Positions 33,380 to 43,332 are shown, counted from the stretch's first letter. The stretch is DNA of 64,000 bases from an uncultured Sulfurovum sp. (GCA_913055205.1 CAJXJN010000002.1:32028-96027), one strand, 5' to 3'. Translations and numbers: made by a program. The notes: generated from the sequence alone by a model not told the origin.

Positions 33380-34280
33380 CTATATCTATTCCAAAGTTAT
33401 CTTTTATAACGCAACGCAATGACTTACCTTCATCCTTAGCTATCTTTTGTATTTGATAGATCTTGGCATCTACTAAAAAACGATACCAAAGACCTTGCAA
33501 AAAATGCCAAATAAAACCTTGTTTACCATCTAGAAATCCTAATTTAAAAAAGTAACGCCAATGAAAGTAGAGGATAGGACGGACAAAAAGTGGGAGAGAA
33601 GCATAGCGAATTTTTAGCCATCGCTTTCTCTGTGCTTGGGTACCGAAAAAACTAGGGTGAATCTCATTAATATCTTTCAATTTATAAAGAATATTTAAAA
33701 TATCCACTGCCTCTTTAATAGAATATTCATTATGTTTTGCTGTCCAAACCGTTAGGTTTTGCTTATTATCATCTACAAGATCATGTTTAAGCGTTACTGT
33801 TTTTCCATGGCTCAGTTTAATATGCTCATCCATCAACTTTTCTTCACACATACCAGTATTTACACGCCATATACGCAAAAGAAAAGTCGGATAATAACCT
33901 CCATGCTTTATCCATTTTCCCATAAAATAAACTCTTCTCTTAATATAAACTCCGGTAACCTCTTTAGAAAATTTTTTCAAATTTGCATTAATTTCCTCAG
34001 CCAAATCATCTCTTATATATTCATCCGCATCCATTCTCATTATCCAAGGGGTCTTGAAATCAATATTATTTAATCCCCAATTAAATTTTTTCGCATAACT
34101 ATTTTCCCAGGCAACATCAAATACCGTTGCACCTAACTCTTGAGCAATCTGTTTGGTTTTATCTGTAGAAAATGAATCTAGAACATAAATATGTTTTGTG
34201 ATTTTTTTCAAACTCTCAATACAACGTTTAATATGAATTTCTTCATTATATGCCGGAATTACAACTGAAATTTCGTTCAT
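33366..34280 (-). CDS. Family 2 glycosyltransferase (WaaE/KdtX-like)
   Basis: A 304-residue protein. SVVIPAYNEEIHIKRCIES (about 5-23), LDSFSTDKTKQIAQELGA (about 34-51) and IMRMDADEYIRDDLAEEI (about 80-97) define the GT2 fold. The WaaE-like group (beta-1,4-glucosyltransferases of core oligosaccharide) has this size and the HGGYYPTFLLRIWR stretch seen at about 127-140. A C-terminal amphipathic/hydrophobic region (about 225-265) may touch the membrane. Overlaps its neighbours. Confidence 0.86.
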   Translation of the reverse strand: MNEISVVIPAYNEEIHIKRCIESLKKITKHIYVLDSFSTDKTKQIAQELGATVFDVAWENSYAKKFNWGLNNIDFKTPWIMRMDADEYIRDDLAEEINANLKKFSKEVTGVYIKRRVYFMGKWIKHGGYYPTFLLRIWRVNTGMCEEKLMDEHIKLSHGKTVTLKHDLVDDNKQNLTVWTAKHNEYSIKEAVDILNILYKLKDINEIHPSFFGTQAQRKRWLKIRYASLPLFVRPILYFHWRYFFKLGFLDGKQGFIWHFLQGLWYRFLVDAKIYQIQKIAKDEGKSLRCVIKDNFGIDIDAVR

Positions 34281-35146
34281 TCAACATCCTTCTTTAGATC
34301 ATAAATATACTCTTGTAAAGAATTTTCCCAGTTTTGCATCACATTTAAATCCAATAAGTTTAATTTTTTGTTTATTGAAGACTCATTGTATGATACAGGA
34401 GCTGTCCGCTGAAACATCCCAACTGGAGCAATCTTAACCTTGCAAGGAAGCTCAAACAGTTCAATAATCTTCTTTACATAATCGTATCTGGAAATATTCT
34501 CTGCATTATCAACACAGTTATAAAGACCGTACTGCTTCGATGTCAAAAGTACCATTATTTGATTGACTAGGTTGTTTATATACGTTGGATTTCCTATTTG
34601 TGTATTATCTGAATAAATTACACTTTTATCTTTTGCCTCCAGATACCGCTTATAAACAAAATTCTTTTGATGGGTTTTATCACCTCCAAATAACCAACCT
34701 GTTCTGATAATAATGTACTTACTTAAATGATTTTGAACAATTTTTTCAGCCTCATATTTTGATTTATGGTGTACTGTTGTAGGATTTACTGCATCAAATT
34801 CCGTATAAGGTGTATCTTTTTCTTTACCATATATTCCTGTACTGGAAAGATATACAAATAAAACATCATTCTCTATGGCATAATTCACAAGGTTCTGTGT
34901 TCCTATCACATTAACCAAGTAGGCTTTATCAGACTCTATTTCACATGCTTCCACATTTGTATATGCTGCTGTATGAATGATAATATCAGGCTTTTCAGAT
35001 CTTAATACATTTTGAACTTTTTTATGATCTGTAATATTGAGTTCACTGCTTGCGTAACCAACTATATTATCATATGGTAATAACTTTAATAAGCTTGAGC
35101 CCAACATACCGCTTACACCGGTAATTAAAACTTTTTCACCATTCAT
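34277..35146 (-). CDS. NAD(P)-dependent nucleotide-sugar reductase, RmlD-like, with His in place of the catalytic Tyr
   Basis: A 289-residue SDR protein. GVSGMLGSSLL (about 10-20) is the nucleotide loop, and HTAAYTNVEACE (about 58-69) and STGIYGK are RmlD features. In RmlD the catalytic Tyr-x-x-x-Lys lies in a VYGKSK-type run. Here the run is VHHKSK with His126 in the Tyr position and Lys130 kept. With rfbF, rfbG and the epimerase next to it, it should reduce CDP-4-keto-6-deoxyhexose, but the missing Tyr raises the chance of altered chemistry or loss of activity. Confidence 0.78.
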   Translation of the reverse strand: MNGEKVLITGVSGMLGSSLLKLLPYDNIVGYASSELNITDHKKVQNVLRSEKPDIIIHTAAYTNVEACEIESDKAYLVNVIGTQNLVNYAIENDVLFVYLSSTGIYGKEKDTPYTEFDAVNPTTVHHKSKYEAEKIVQNHLSKYIIIRTGWLFGGDKTHQKNFVYKRYLEAKDKSVIYSDNTQIGNPTYINNLVNQIMVLLTSKQYGLYNCVDNAENISRYDYVKKIIELFELPCKVKIAPVGMFQRTAPVSYNESSINKKLNLLDLNVMQNWENSLQEYIYDLKKDVE

Positions 35147-35546
35147 ACTTTATCTCCTCAAGAAGACAGTTCTCTGATTCAGAAGGATCATGCTCAATAT
35201 TTGCTATATTCAAGACTAGATTTAACTCATTTGAGACACCTTTAAATGCAACCCAAAGTCCACTGGGAACTGTGAGCCGTTGATAATTGCTTTGAGAGAG
35301 TGTAATATCTTTAAACTCACCAGTTTCATCATTAAAAATAACGAATTTTACTGCACCGACAGGAACGATCAGATTTAAGATCATTTTTGTATGTTTTTTC
35401 CAACCTTTAATCTCATCAAAATTTACTGTCGTGAAATAGGCTTCACCAAAACCATTAAAACTATCATCACTTTTTTTGAGAGCATGATAGAGATCTCCTT
35501 TGGGGTTAGTAATCTGCTTTAAAAGGGATAGTCTTATATCGTCCAT
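35136..35546 (-). CDS. Sugar 3,5-epimerase-like cupin (RmlC-related, short form)
   Basis: A 136-residue single-domain cupin. GEAYFTTVNFDEIKGWKKHTK (split; about 34-54), the run LNLIVPVGAVKFVIFNDETGEF, and NYQRLTVPSGLWVAFKGVSN are typical of short dTDP-4-dehydrorhamnose 3,5-epimerase-family proteins in CDP-sugar gene sets. It probably epimerises CDP-4-keto-6-deoxyglucose at C3 and/or C5. It overlaps the reductase by 11 bases and the dehydratase by 13. Confidence 0.8.
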   Translation of the reverse strand: MDDIRLSLLKQITNPKGDLYHALKKSDDSFNGFGEAYFTTVNFDEIKGWKKHTKMILNLIVPVGAVKFVIFNDETGEFKDITLSQSNYQRLTVPSGLWVAFKGVSNELNLVLNIANIEHDPSESENCLLEEIKYEW

Positions 35547-36634
35547 AACAAGTCTCTATTTTTTGCAAGTAGTTCATACTCTTCTATTTGATTATTCGTA
35601 AACAGATGCATATCTTTATTTTCTTTGTAAAAACCATAATACCATTCACTTGTAAACCTAATTGTGTCTTTGTACTCCAAGTTTGCTTGCCACTTTAGAT
35701 AGAAAAGAGCTTTGTCACAGTTTAGTTTGAGTAGTCCAGCTTCATGGAAAGGAATATTGTCCGTAACAGTAAAGGCATCATTTACATTGTCATAATGCCA
35801 GTATTTACTTAGATCTTCAAGCAGTTGTTTTACAGTATGGTTCTGTTCTGCACGTGGACCAAAGTTGAATGCCTCACCATGTAGAGAGTGATCAATATAC
35901 AGGTTTGCACCGAGGTCTAAGTAGCCACTTAATGGTTCTAATACATGTTGCCAAGGTCGTGTAGCTCCAGGACTTCTAATCTCAACCGTCTCTCCTTTGC
36001 TCCATGCTTCCATACAATCAACAACAATTCTGTCTTGTGCCCAATCACCACCACCAATCACATTCCCGGCTCTTCCGATCGCAAGTCTGATATTGCTATT
36101 TCGGTCTTTAAAAAATGAGTGATAATAGGATTTAATTATTAATTCTGCTGCCCCTTTAGAGCCACTATATATATCTTTCCCACCCATTTTATCATCTTCT
36201 TTATAGCCCCAAACTTGTTCAACATTATCATATGCTTTATCACTTGTAATAATAACTGCTGTACACAGATGATTTGAAACTTTTAATGCCTCAAGAATAT
36301 TCGTAGTCCCCATAACATTTGATGAGATTGTCTCTATAGGATCACTATATGAAGTAGAAACGATAGGTTGTGCTGCCAAATGAAAAAGGAATTCTGGTTT
36401 TTCATTGGCAATAATCTCAATCATTTTGGAGAGATCTCTGATGTCTTCTTGATAATGAACAATTCTGTTTTCAAGTTGAAGCTCTTCAAACATAGAGGGT
36501 TTCGTTGGTATATCTTTAGATATGCCTACAACTTGTGCTCCAAGCTTTAGAAGCCATGTCGTCAACCAAGTTCCTTTAAACCCTGTATGTCCTGTCACAA
36601 GTACTTTTTTACCAGTATATATATTATTGAACAT
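35534..36634 (-). CDS. rfbG: CDP-glucose 4,6-dehydratase
   Basis: A 366-residue SDR enzyme making CDP-4-keto-6-deoxy-D-glucose. The Rossmann motif GHTGFKGTWLTTWLLKLGA lies near 15-33, the catalytic YSGSK in DIYSGSKGAAELI, and GRAGNVIGGGDWAQDRIVVD is highly specific for RfbG. I chose the ATG at 36634, one base after the rfbF stop. An in-frame upstream ATG would add 17 residues overlapping rfbF. It acts after RfbF. Confidence 0.95.
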   Translation of the reverse strand: MFNNIYTGKKVLVTGHTGFKGTWLTTWLLKLGAQVVGISKDIPTKPSMFEELQLENRIVHYQEDIRDLSKMIEIIANEKPEFLFHLAAQPIVSTSYSDPIETISSNVMGTTNILEALKVSNHLCTAVIITSDKAYDNVEQVWGYKEDDKMGGKDIYSGSKGAAELIIKSYYHSFFKDRNSNIRLAIGRAGNVIGGGDWAQDRIVVDCMEAWSKGETVEIRSPGATRPWQHVLEPLSGYLDLGANLYIDHSLHGEAFNFGPRAEQNHTVKQLLEDLSKYWHYDNVNDAFTVTDNIPFHEAGLLKLNCDKALFYLKWQANLEYKDTIRFTSEWYYGFYKENKDMHLFTNNQIEEYELLAKNRDLLWTI

Positions 36635-36635
36635 G

Positions 36636-37415
36636 CTATTCACTCCATACTTTCCATTTAGCATTATTGGATTGCCAAAGTTCATTCAATTTGATTTTAT
36701 CTCGAAGGGTATCCATTGGTTTCCAAAACCCTTCATGCTTAAATGTAAATATTTCACCATCTTTTGCAAGGTTCTGAAGCGGAGCTTGTTCAAAAACAGT
36801 ACTATCACCTTCTGTAATATAATTAAATACTTTTGCTTCACATACAAAGAATCCAGCATTAATCCAACCCCCATCACCTTTTGGTTTTTCTAAAAAGCTT
36901 GATACATTGCCATTTTCTTCAATGTTTAGAGCACCAAAACGCCCTTCAGGCTGTGCTGATGTCATGGTCATTGCTTTTCCATGTAACTTATGAAACTTTA
37001 CCAATTCTTCAATGTTAATATCACTCACACCATCACCATACGTCAGCATAAATGTCTCATCACCAATAAAATCTTGAGCACGCTTGATACGTCCACCTGT
37101 CATACTATCTAGACCTGTATCTAAAAGTGTAATTTTCCAAGGTTCACTCGAGTTGTTCAGTACTTCCATTTTTCCATTGGTTATATCTAACGTCACATCA
37201 CTTTGATGAAGAAAGTAATTTGCAAAATATTCTTTAATATAGTACCCTTTATATCCAAGTAATATCACAAACTCATTATATCCATAGTGAGAATATAGTT
37301 TCATGATATGCCATAAGATAGGTTTTCCCCCTATCTCTACCATTGGTTTTGGTTTGATATCGGTCTCTTCACTTAGTCTTGTTCCAAAACCACCTGCCAA
37401 TAATACTACTTTCAT
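36636..37415 (-). CDS. rfbF: Glucose-1-phosphate cytidylyltransferase
   Basis: A 259-residue nucleotidyltransferase producing CDP-glucose. VVLLAGGFGTRLSEETDIKP (about 3-22) and the RfbF-type run HYGYNEFVILLGYKGYYIKEY (about 43-63) with MLTYGDGVSDI are clear. It starts the CDP-6-deoxyhexose branch encoded by the next three genes. Overlaps the upstream glycosyltransferase by 4 bases. Confidence 0.96.
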   Translation of the reverse strand: MKVVLLAGGFGTRLSEETDIKPKPMVEIGGKPILWHIMKLYSHYGYNEFVILLGYKGYYIKEYFANYFLHQSDVTLDITNGKMEVLNNSSEPWKITLLDTGLDSMTGGRIKRAQDFIGDETFMLTYGDGVSDINIEELVKFHKLHGKAMTMTSAQPEGRFGALNIEENGNVSSFLEKPKGDGGWINAGFFVCEAKVFNYITEGDSTVFEQAPLQNLAKDGEIFTFKHEGFWKPMDTLRDKIKLNELWQSNNAKWKVWSE

Positions 37416-38614
37416 TTTCCACCTTCTTTTTTTGATTTGTTCTTTCGATTTTTCATAACTATGTCCTCAAAAACTTCTTTAAATTGTAATGCAATATTTT
37501 TCCAATCATATTTCTGTGCTAGTTTTCTAGAGTTTACTTGCATCTTCTCCTTATCTTTAGTTAGCATTTCTAAAATTGCGCTAGTTGTTTCATCAACACT
37601 ATTATCAACCCACTTACCACAATCAGCCTCTTCGACTTCGGACCATGGTGTATTTTTACTTGCAACTATAGGTGTGCCGGCTGCCAAGCTTTCAACATAA
37701 ACATTACCGAAGTTTTCATTATGTGAAGGCAATACAAACAAATCAGCATTAGCTAAAAAGTCTATCTTCTCTTGTCCATTAATAGCACCTGTTAAAAAGA
37801 CTTTATCTACCAACCCAAGTTCTTTAATCTGTTGTAAGAGGTTATCTTCTTCATCCTCGTTTTGTCCAGCTATAAAAAGCTTAGCTTTTGGATATTGCTC
37901 TAGAACTATAACAAATGAGTCAATGAGTATATCAAAACCTTTTTTCTTTTGCAGTCGTCCCATCGAAACAATGATCTTCTCCACCTCTATCTCTTTTTTA
38001 GCAAATTTAGTCATAAACTCTTGTTTTTGAAATACAGAAAACTCTTGAAAAAGATCATACTCTATACCATTAGAAATTATCTCTACTTTACTATTAGGAA
38101 AGATTGCTTGAATTTCATTTTTTTCTTGCTCAGCTGTAGCGTGCCAAACTATATTATAAGCAAAAGGTTTTATAAACCACTCCAACCATTTTTGTTTAGA
38201 ACTACTACCGTTCTCTAAACACCAAGCACCTAATGATCCTCTAGGTGAAAGTAAAATTGGTTTTTTATATAATCGTGCAAAAAATAGAGATATTGGAATT
38301 GGTGTATTAAATATCCCTTGAATATGAACCACATCAGCAATTTTTATATCTTTCCAAACGTTTAGATACAACTGTAATGAAAACTTATCTACTTTTGTTT
38401 CATCATAATACTTGACATAGAAATTATCCTCAAATTTTTTCCATTTATTCGTTTCGACATCTAACTTTGAAGTCATATTTGTATTGGTTGTCGATACATA
38501 GATTTCCATGTCATCAAGCTTTGCCAATGCATAACAGGTATGTAAAGTTGAAAAGATCGGACCACCATAAACAGTGGCTGGATAAAAGGACGGAATAATC
38601 AAACTTAGTTTCAT
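37412..38614 (-). CDS. Family 4 glycosyltransferase
   Basis: A 400-residue GT-B enzyme. The N-terminal YGGPIFSTLHTCYALAK binding loop (about 15-31) and the C-terminal EX7E region (PSHNENFGNVYVESLAAGTPIVAS, about 298-321) are standard GT4. GRLQKKKGFDILID near 218 begins the second Rossmann domain. The tail is Lys-rich. It adds a sugar to the lipid-linked unit. Specificity unknown. Confidence 0.9.
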   Translation of the reverse strand: MKLSLIIPSFYPATVYGGPIFSTLHTCYALAKLDDMEIYVSTTNTNMTSKLDVETNKWKKFEDNFYVKYYDETKVDKFSLQLYLNVWKDIKIADVVHIQGIFNTPIPISLFFARLYKKPILLSPRGSLGAWCLENGSSSKQKWLEWFIKPFAYNIVWHATAEQEKNEIQAIFPNSKVEIISNGIEYDLFQEFSVFQKQEFMTKFAKKEIEVEKIIVSMGRLQKKKGFDILIDSFVIVLEQYPKAKLFIAGQNEDEEDNLLQQIKELGLVDKVFLTGAINGQEKIDFLANADLFVLPSHNENFGNVYVESLAAGTPIVASKNTPWSEVEEADCGKWVDNSVDETTSAILEMLTKDKEKMQVNSRKLAQKYDWKNIALQFKEVFEDIVMKNRKNKSKKEGGK

Positions 38615-40044
38615 CTAATCCCCTTTTTTAGAACATATGTGGAAACAAAAAGCTTTGACATAAATAATTTTTTCATAATCAAAAGCATGATGAAAGCAAT
38701 TAAAACTCCACCAAAGAGTTTATCGTTTCTGATTTCAAAAGGATAAGCCACCAATAAAATAGCAGTGATCATTGAATATGCCAAAAGTGTATTTTTAACA
38801 TTTTTCATTAGATATCTATAGATAAATCCGTAAAAAAGACCCATAATAAAAAGTGGAAAGTACATAAAGTATGGACCAAAATCAATATAGCTTTCTCCAA
38901 AATAACCTATTCCAATAGATGTTCCTTCATCCAATGCAGCATAGTTGTGTCCTGTATATTTACGAGTTCTAAGCGAATCGTCTAGTCTGGGTTTATCAGG
39001 GAAAAGTATTCTTGGCATTAAAACATGTTTTATACTACCAAGCCAAAGTTGACCATATTCATAATCCCTGTTTCTTGGAACATAATCAATTACTTCTCCA
39101 AAAATATCAACATATGCCAGTCTGTATGCTAAAGCATTTGCAGCAATTCCAAACTTATTCATATCTATTTGATTAATATTATCAAATAATATTTGGATTT
39201 GTTCCGAAAGGTCAACAGTAATAACCTGTGTCTTTTCTCCTTTATTGATAGCATGTCTATAGTCTGTTTTAATAGCAGTCCATGTCAAACCCATAATTAT
39301 CACCATTGCAAATATAGGAGTTATGAATTTTAAACCTCGAAGTGAAACTTTATGATTAATAGTAAAATACGCTAAAAACAGCAACATATACGGCAGTTTG
39401 AATGTTGAAAAAAATCCGGACATACCAAATATCGTTTCTGCAAGTACTACCCATATCAAAATTTTATATCTTTTTTGGATCAGACTAACCAGAAAAATAA
39501 AATAGATCAGTACTATTTTGAAACTTAAAAAACCTACAATAATTTGAGATAACCCGGGAACAACAAATAAAATACCTTTCAAAAAAATATAAATAAGAAA
39601 AAATACAATATAGACATTAAATAATTTTCTTAAGGAATACCTCTTTGCTAGCGTTACAATGTTGGAAAAATCGATTGGTTTCAGTTTTCTTAGTACAAGA
39701 TGTACTCCCAAAGAAATACTTAGTAATCCCAAAAGAGACAAATAGATAGCTTGTTCAGACGAATTTGAAAAAGCTATATCTTGAATGGGTAGACCAAGTA
39801 AATTTGCATGAAAAATTTTCATACTTATTTGAATCCAATGATAAAAAATGACAAACGCAAGAATAGGAGGTTCGTTAATTCTCCATACCAACTTAAGTGA
39901 AACAAGAATAGTAATAAGTGCCAGAAATATCAAAAGACCATTCACAGAGGCAAGTCCCAATAATATAGCAATCAAAAAGTATATAAGACTGAACTTTGAC
40001 GATGGTTTGAAAAATTTTTTTCTATATGGTGGATTCAAATACAT
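38611..40044 (-). CDS. wzy: Multi-spanning membrane protein, candidate polysaccharide polymerase (Wzy)
   Basis: A 477-residue protein with about 11-12 predicted helices and a large external loop (about 255-355). It lies among transferases and a flippase, the expected setting for Wzy. The loop contains DYVPRNRDYEYGQLWLGSIKH, similar to the O-antigen polymerase-like families with an Arg/Tyr-rich loop. Wzy proteins vary greatly, so this rests on topology, length and context. An O-antigen ligase is a less likely alternative. The 3' end overlaps the upstream gene by 23 bases. Confidence 0.72.
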   Translation of the reverse strand: MYLNPPYRKKFFKPSSKFSLIYFLIAILLGLASVNGLLIFLALITILVSLKLVWRINEPPILAFVIFYHWIQISMKIFHANLLGLPIQDIAFSNSSEQAIYLSLLGLLSISLGVHLVLRKLKPIDFSNIVTLAKRYSLRKLFNVYIVFFLIYIFLKGILFVVPGLSQIIVGFLSFKIVLIYFIFLVSLIQKRYKILIWVVLAETIFGMSGFFSTFKLPYMLLFLAYFTINHKVSLRGLKFITPIFAMVIIMGLTWTAIKTDYRHAINKGEKTQVITVDLSEQIQILFDNINQIDMNKFGIAANALAYRLAYVDIFGEVIDYVPRNRDYEYGQLWLGSIKHVLMPRILFPDKPRLDDSLRTRKYTGHNYAALDEGTSIGIGYFGESYIDFGPYFMYFPLFIMGLFYGFIYRYLMKNVKNTLLAYSMITAILLVAYPFEIRNDKLFGGVLIAFIMLLIMKKLFMSKLFVSTYVLKKGIR

Positions 40045-41179
40045 TTAACCATCTTTCACTAAATTTGTCTATCTGAAGTTTTTTTAAAGAAATTGATGCA
40101 TTTTCTCCCATTACACTACATTCATTCTGATTGACGTGAAAATATTCAATTGCCTTTTCCAATTCGACAGCTGTTTTTTCCTTACAAATATAACCATCGT
40201 TCTTATCATCAATAATCTCCGGCAAGCCACCTACATTAAATATAATAGACGGAATCACATGCTTTTTAGCATCTATCAAAACATTTGCCAGAGGTTCATC
40301 ATATACTGATGGGCAGACATGAAGACTTGATCTCATATATAACTCATCTACATTAGAGACATAGCCTAAAAACTGTATTTTTTCAGTAAGTTTTTCTTTC
40401 GTTATAAGAGCCACCTGTTCTTGTGAAAATAGATCCTTTTTGTCTATTTTTCCCGCTATTAGAAAATTAATATCTTCATATTTTTTACAAAGGGATATTG
40501 CAGCTTCTATTAAAAGATCAACTCCTTTATGTTTGGCTATTTGTCCGACATATAAAACTGTAAAAACATCTGTTTGTTTCTTTTCATGTTGAGTAGGTAG
40601 ATTATCAGTCTTCTTTCTATCATGTGGTCTACTGTAAATAACTTCTGTTTTTGATTTATCTGCTCCTGATACATGTACCTGATGTTCAATAAATTTTGAA
40701 ACACATATGATCTTAGATACTTTTTTAACAATATAGCCCCACAATTTTCTATAAAGAATATTGTGTAATACCGGAGAATCTCCTATTCTATAAATAATTG
40801 GTTTTTGTATAAAAAACAATAACGGGAAAAAATTTAAAAAATATTCTGGTTTAGACGTATATATATGTGTTGGTTTGAATTTATAATAAATTCTTAGTAA
40901 TTGATATGAACCACCTATTATTTCCATAATTTTAACTATCCATTCTATTAGATTCATATTTTTTCTTAACATAAAGTGATATGGAACAGATTTATAAGTA
41001 ATGGACTTATCTTTTAGATAAGGAACAATTGTTCTTGCGCCTCTTTTTCCATCGATCAAAAATAAAATTTCTATATCATCGTATTCTGATAGCGCACTAA
41101 AAACATCAATATTTGCTTTTTCAGAACCATATAAGAATGGAGATCCAAACAATATTATGATTCTAATTTTTTGTTTCAT
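40022..41179 (-). CDS. Family 4 glycosyltransferase
   Basis: A 385-residue GT-B protein. FGSPFLYGSEKANIDVFSAL (about 11-30) is the acceptor loop, YVGQIAKHKGVDLLIEAA (about 212-229) the domain link, and HVCPSVYDEPLANVLIDAKK (about 292-311) the donor-binding EX7E-like segment, where the first Glu is kept and the second position is Asp. The Asp is a small departure from the motif. Overlaps both neighbours. Confidence 0.86.
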   Translation of the reverse strand: MKQKIRIIILFGSPFLYGSEKANIDVFSALSEYDDIEILFLIDGKRGARTIVPYLKDKSITYKSVPYHFMLRKNMNLIEWIVKIMEIIGGSYQLLRIYYKFKPTHIYTSKPEYFLNFFPLLFFIQKPIIYRIGDSPVLHNILYRKLWGYIVKKVSKIICVSKFIEHQVHVSGADKSKTEVIYSRPHDRKKTDNLPTQHEKKQTDVFTVLYVGQIAKHKGVDLLIEAAISLCKKYEDINFLIAGKIDKKDLFSQEQVALITKEKLTEKIQFLGYVSNVDELYMRSSLHVCPSVYDEPLANVLIDAKKHVIPSIIFNVGGLPEIIDDKNDGYICKEKTAVELEKAIEYFHVNQNECSVMGENASISLKKLQIDKFSERWLNVFESTI

Positions 41180-42347
41180 ATGACTTTACTTTCAAGCTAT
41201 TTATAGCTTCAATTAAATTATTTGTTGCATATTCCATAGAATACACTCTATTTTTTCCCTGAATATTACTTTCAACACTATTTGAATTAAAGTTTTTAAT
41301 AAAATTTTTAATTTTTTTTGCCAAGTCAACAGGATTACAACATTCAAATACATCCCCAGTTAAACCTTTGTCAATCAAATCTGGAGCACATCCAACTTGA
41401 TCAGAAACTATTGCTGGTGTTAATGTTGCAAAAGATTCATTAACTACTAACCCCCATGTTTCACCAGTATCAGATGGTAAAATTAATAAATCAGCCAATG
41501 AATAATATAAAGGGAGTTCTGTTTGATTTTTAAAACCAAGAAAATGTATTTTTAGTTTACTATTTCCTTCTGCATATGTTTTCAATTCATTTTCTAATTC
41601 ACCACTTCCAATGAGGATTAATTCTACTTGTATATTTTGCTTAGTTAATATGTTCATAGCCTGTAAAATATCTAATGGTCTTTTTTTTTCAATTAGTTTA
41701 CCAACAAATAATAGTATATATGAATCTTTATCAATACCAATATTTTGTCTGATTAATGTAATGTTAGTATTACGAGACTTTACATAGAAAAAATTCTGAT
41801 CTATAAAATGTGGACAAAAATGTATTTTATCATCATTTACACCATAATATTTTAAATATTTCCTATTATTTTTTCCAACATATAAAATTATATCAAAGAC
41901 TCTTAGCATCATGGTGTATATAAATTTTTTTATTATTTTTTTTATAATTGGTAGATTAGAAGAAAGCTGAGAATCGCCCCTTACCATAATAGGAGTTTTA
42001 TAAATCTTACAAGCTAAAATAGTTTGCCAAAATCCTTTCAAATACCATCCAAGAACAAGAACGGCATCAAATTTCCCTTCCTTTATATGTATATATATGT
42101 CTGGTATATCACATCCTTTAAAGCTGTTGACACTTGGATTTTTAGAAACATTATTTAAAAAAATATATTTATATCCATCTAAAAGATCTATATCCCAATC
42201 ATGTGAAATTCCAAATTCACCATTTAATTTTTCATCTTTACTTTCTTGATGCATATAAAAAACATGTAAATCAACATAATCCGACATATATTTAAACCAA
42301 GGTGAATAATACTGAATAGGATGACTTGTTACAATAGCTAATTTCAT
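41163..42347 (-). CDS. Family 4 glycosyltransferase
   Basis: A 394-residue GT-B enzyme. It opens with AIVTSHPIQYYSPWFKYM (about 4-21), a common start in this group. FVGKLIEKKRPLDILQAM (about 214-231) and LPSDTGETWGLVVNESFATLTP (about 297-318) with the two donor-site glutamates follow. AT-rich DNA and Ile/Asn/Lys-rich composition suggest recent acquisition of this part of the locus. Confidence 0.88.
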   Translation of the reverse strand: MKLAIVTSHPIQYYSPWFKYMSDYVDLHVFYMHQESKDEKLNGEFGISHDWDIDLLDGYKYIFLNNVSKNPSVNSFKGCDIPDIYIHIKEGKFDAVLVLGWYLKGFWQTILACKIYKTPIMVRGDSQLSSNLPIIKKIIKKFIYTMMLRVFDIILYVGKNNRKYLKYYGVNDDKIHFCPHFIDQNFFYVKSRNTNITLIRQNIGIDKDSYILLFVGKLIEKKRPLDILQAMNILTKQNIQVELILIGSGELENELKTYAEGNSKLKIHFLGFKNQTELPLYYSLADLLILPSDTGETWGLVVNESFATLTPAIVSDQVGCAPDLIDKGLTGDVFECCNPVDLAKKIKNFIKNFNSNSVESNIQGKNRVYSMEYATNNLIEAINSLKVKSYETKN

Positions 42348-43321
42348 TTTTTTTCTACTCCAAACCCATTAAATTTTAACATAAACGGTAAATATCTATT
42401 AATTATTTCAATACTCACAAAGATGAAAACAATAGTCAAAATTCGATCCAATCTATACGGTAAATGTCCTATTGTCGCTAAAATAAATGGTGCATAAATT
42501 GTATGCGTTGCTAGGATTATCAGGCTGTTTTTCCCTAAATAAGAGAAAATTGCTTTTACATATTTTAACTGTTGAAATAATTTAGCCAATAATATACTGG
42601 AAACAATACCTGCAAAAGCTGCCAAAAATACATACATTATGTTTCCATAATTACTTTCCAGCATATCTAATTTTGAGTTATTTAATGAAAAATAGAACAA
42701 AGTAGTTGAGCTTATGAAAAAATAGATGATCAGAGTCTTAGTATTACCTATAGTCTCCAATACACCATATCTTTTAACCAACCATCCTGCTGAGAAAAAT
42801 GATAATGCAATTAATGCAATATGAATATTATAAAAAATCTCTACATGCCAGAAATATGCATTTAAAAAACCTACAATAGCCAATGCTGACACTAACCCTA
42901 CAATAACTTCCAATCTATGCTTACTGAAACGTACTATCTGTGAAAATATTATCTCCGTACTAAATAGAGCTGTTAAAAACCACAATGGTACATTTATGCT
43001 ATCCATCCCCATCAAAAATCTAACATAATCAAATGTATCTACGATATTTTTTAAATCATAGATACTACGAAGCAGTAAAGCTAAAAACGTAAATATAATA
43101 AAAGGCCAAACTAGGGTTGAGAACTTTGAAATAACTATAGTTTTAAAATCAGATGCATATTTTTTTTCGTTAAATAGATATCCTGAAATAAAAAAGAATA
43201 AAGGCATATGAAATGAAAAGATGAGAATAGATAATTTTAAAGGAATGGTCATATGACCAATTACCACTAATAGTATACCTATCCCTTTTGCTTGATCAAT
43301 CCAGTTTATTCTATTTATCAT
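42344..43321 (-). CDS. Acyltransferase family 3 membrane protein
   Basis: A 325-residue protein with about ten helices. WIDQAKGIGILLVVIGHM (about 7-24) holds the catalytic-type His, and SFHMPLFFFISGYLFNEKKY (about 37-56) the second family motif. Such enzymes O-acetylate or otherwise acylate sugars of surface glycans at the inner membrane. ATG overlaps the downstream transferase by 4 bases. Confidence 0.9.
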   Translation of the reverse strand: MINRINWIDQAKGIGILLVVIGHMTIPLKLSILIFSFHMPLFFFISGYLFNEKKYASDFKTIVISKFSTLVWPFIIFTFLALLLRSIYDLKNIVDTFDYVRFLMGMDSINVPLWFLTALFSTEIIFSQIVRFSKHRLEVIVGLVSALAIVGFLNAYFWHVEIFYNIHIALIALSFFSAGWLVKRYGVLETIGNTKTLIIYFFISSTTLFYFSLNNSKLDMLESNYGNIMYVFLAAFAGIVSSILLAKLFQQLKYVKAIFSYLGKNSLIILATHTIYAPFILATIGHLPYRLDRILTIVFIFVSIEIINRYLPFMLKFNGFGVEKK

Positions 43322-43332
43322 TATTAGTATAC

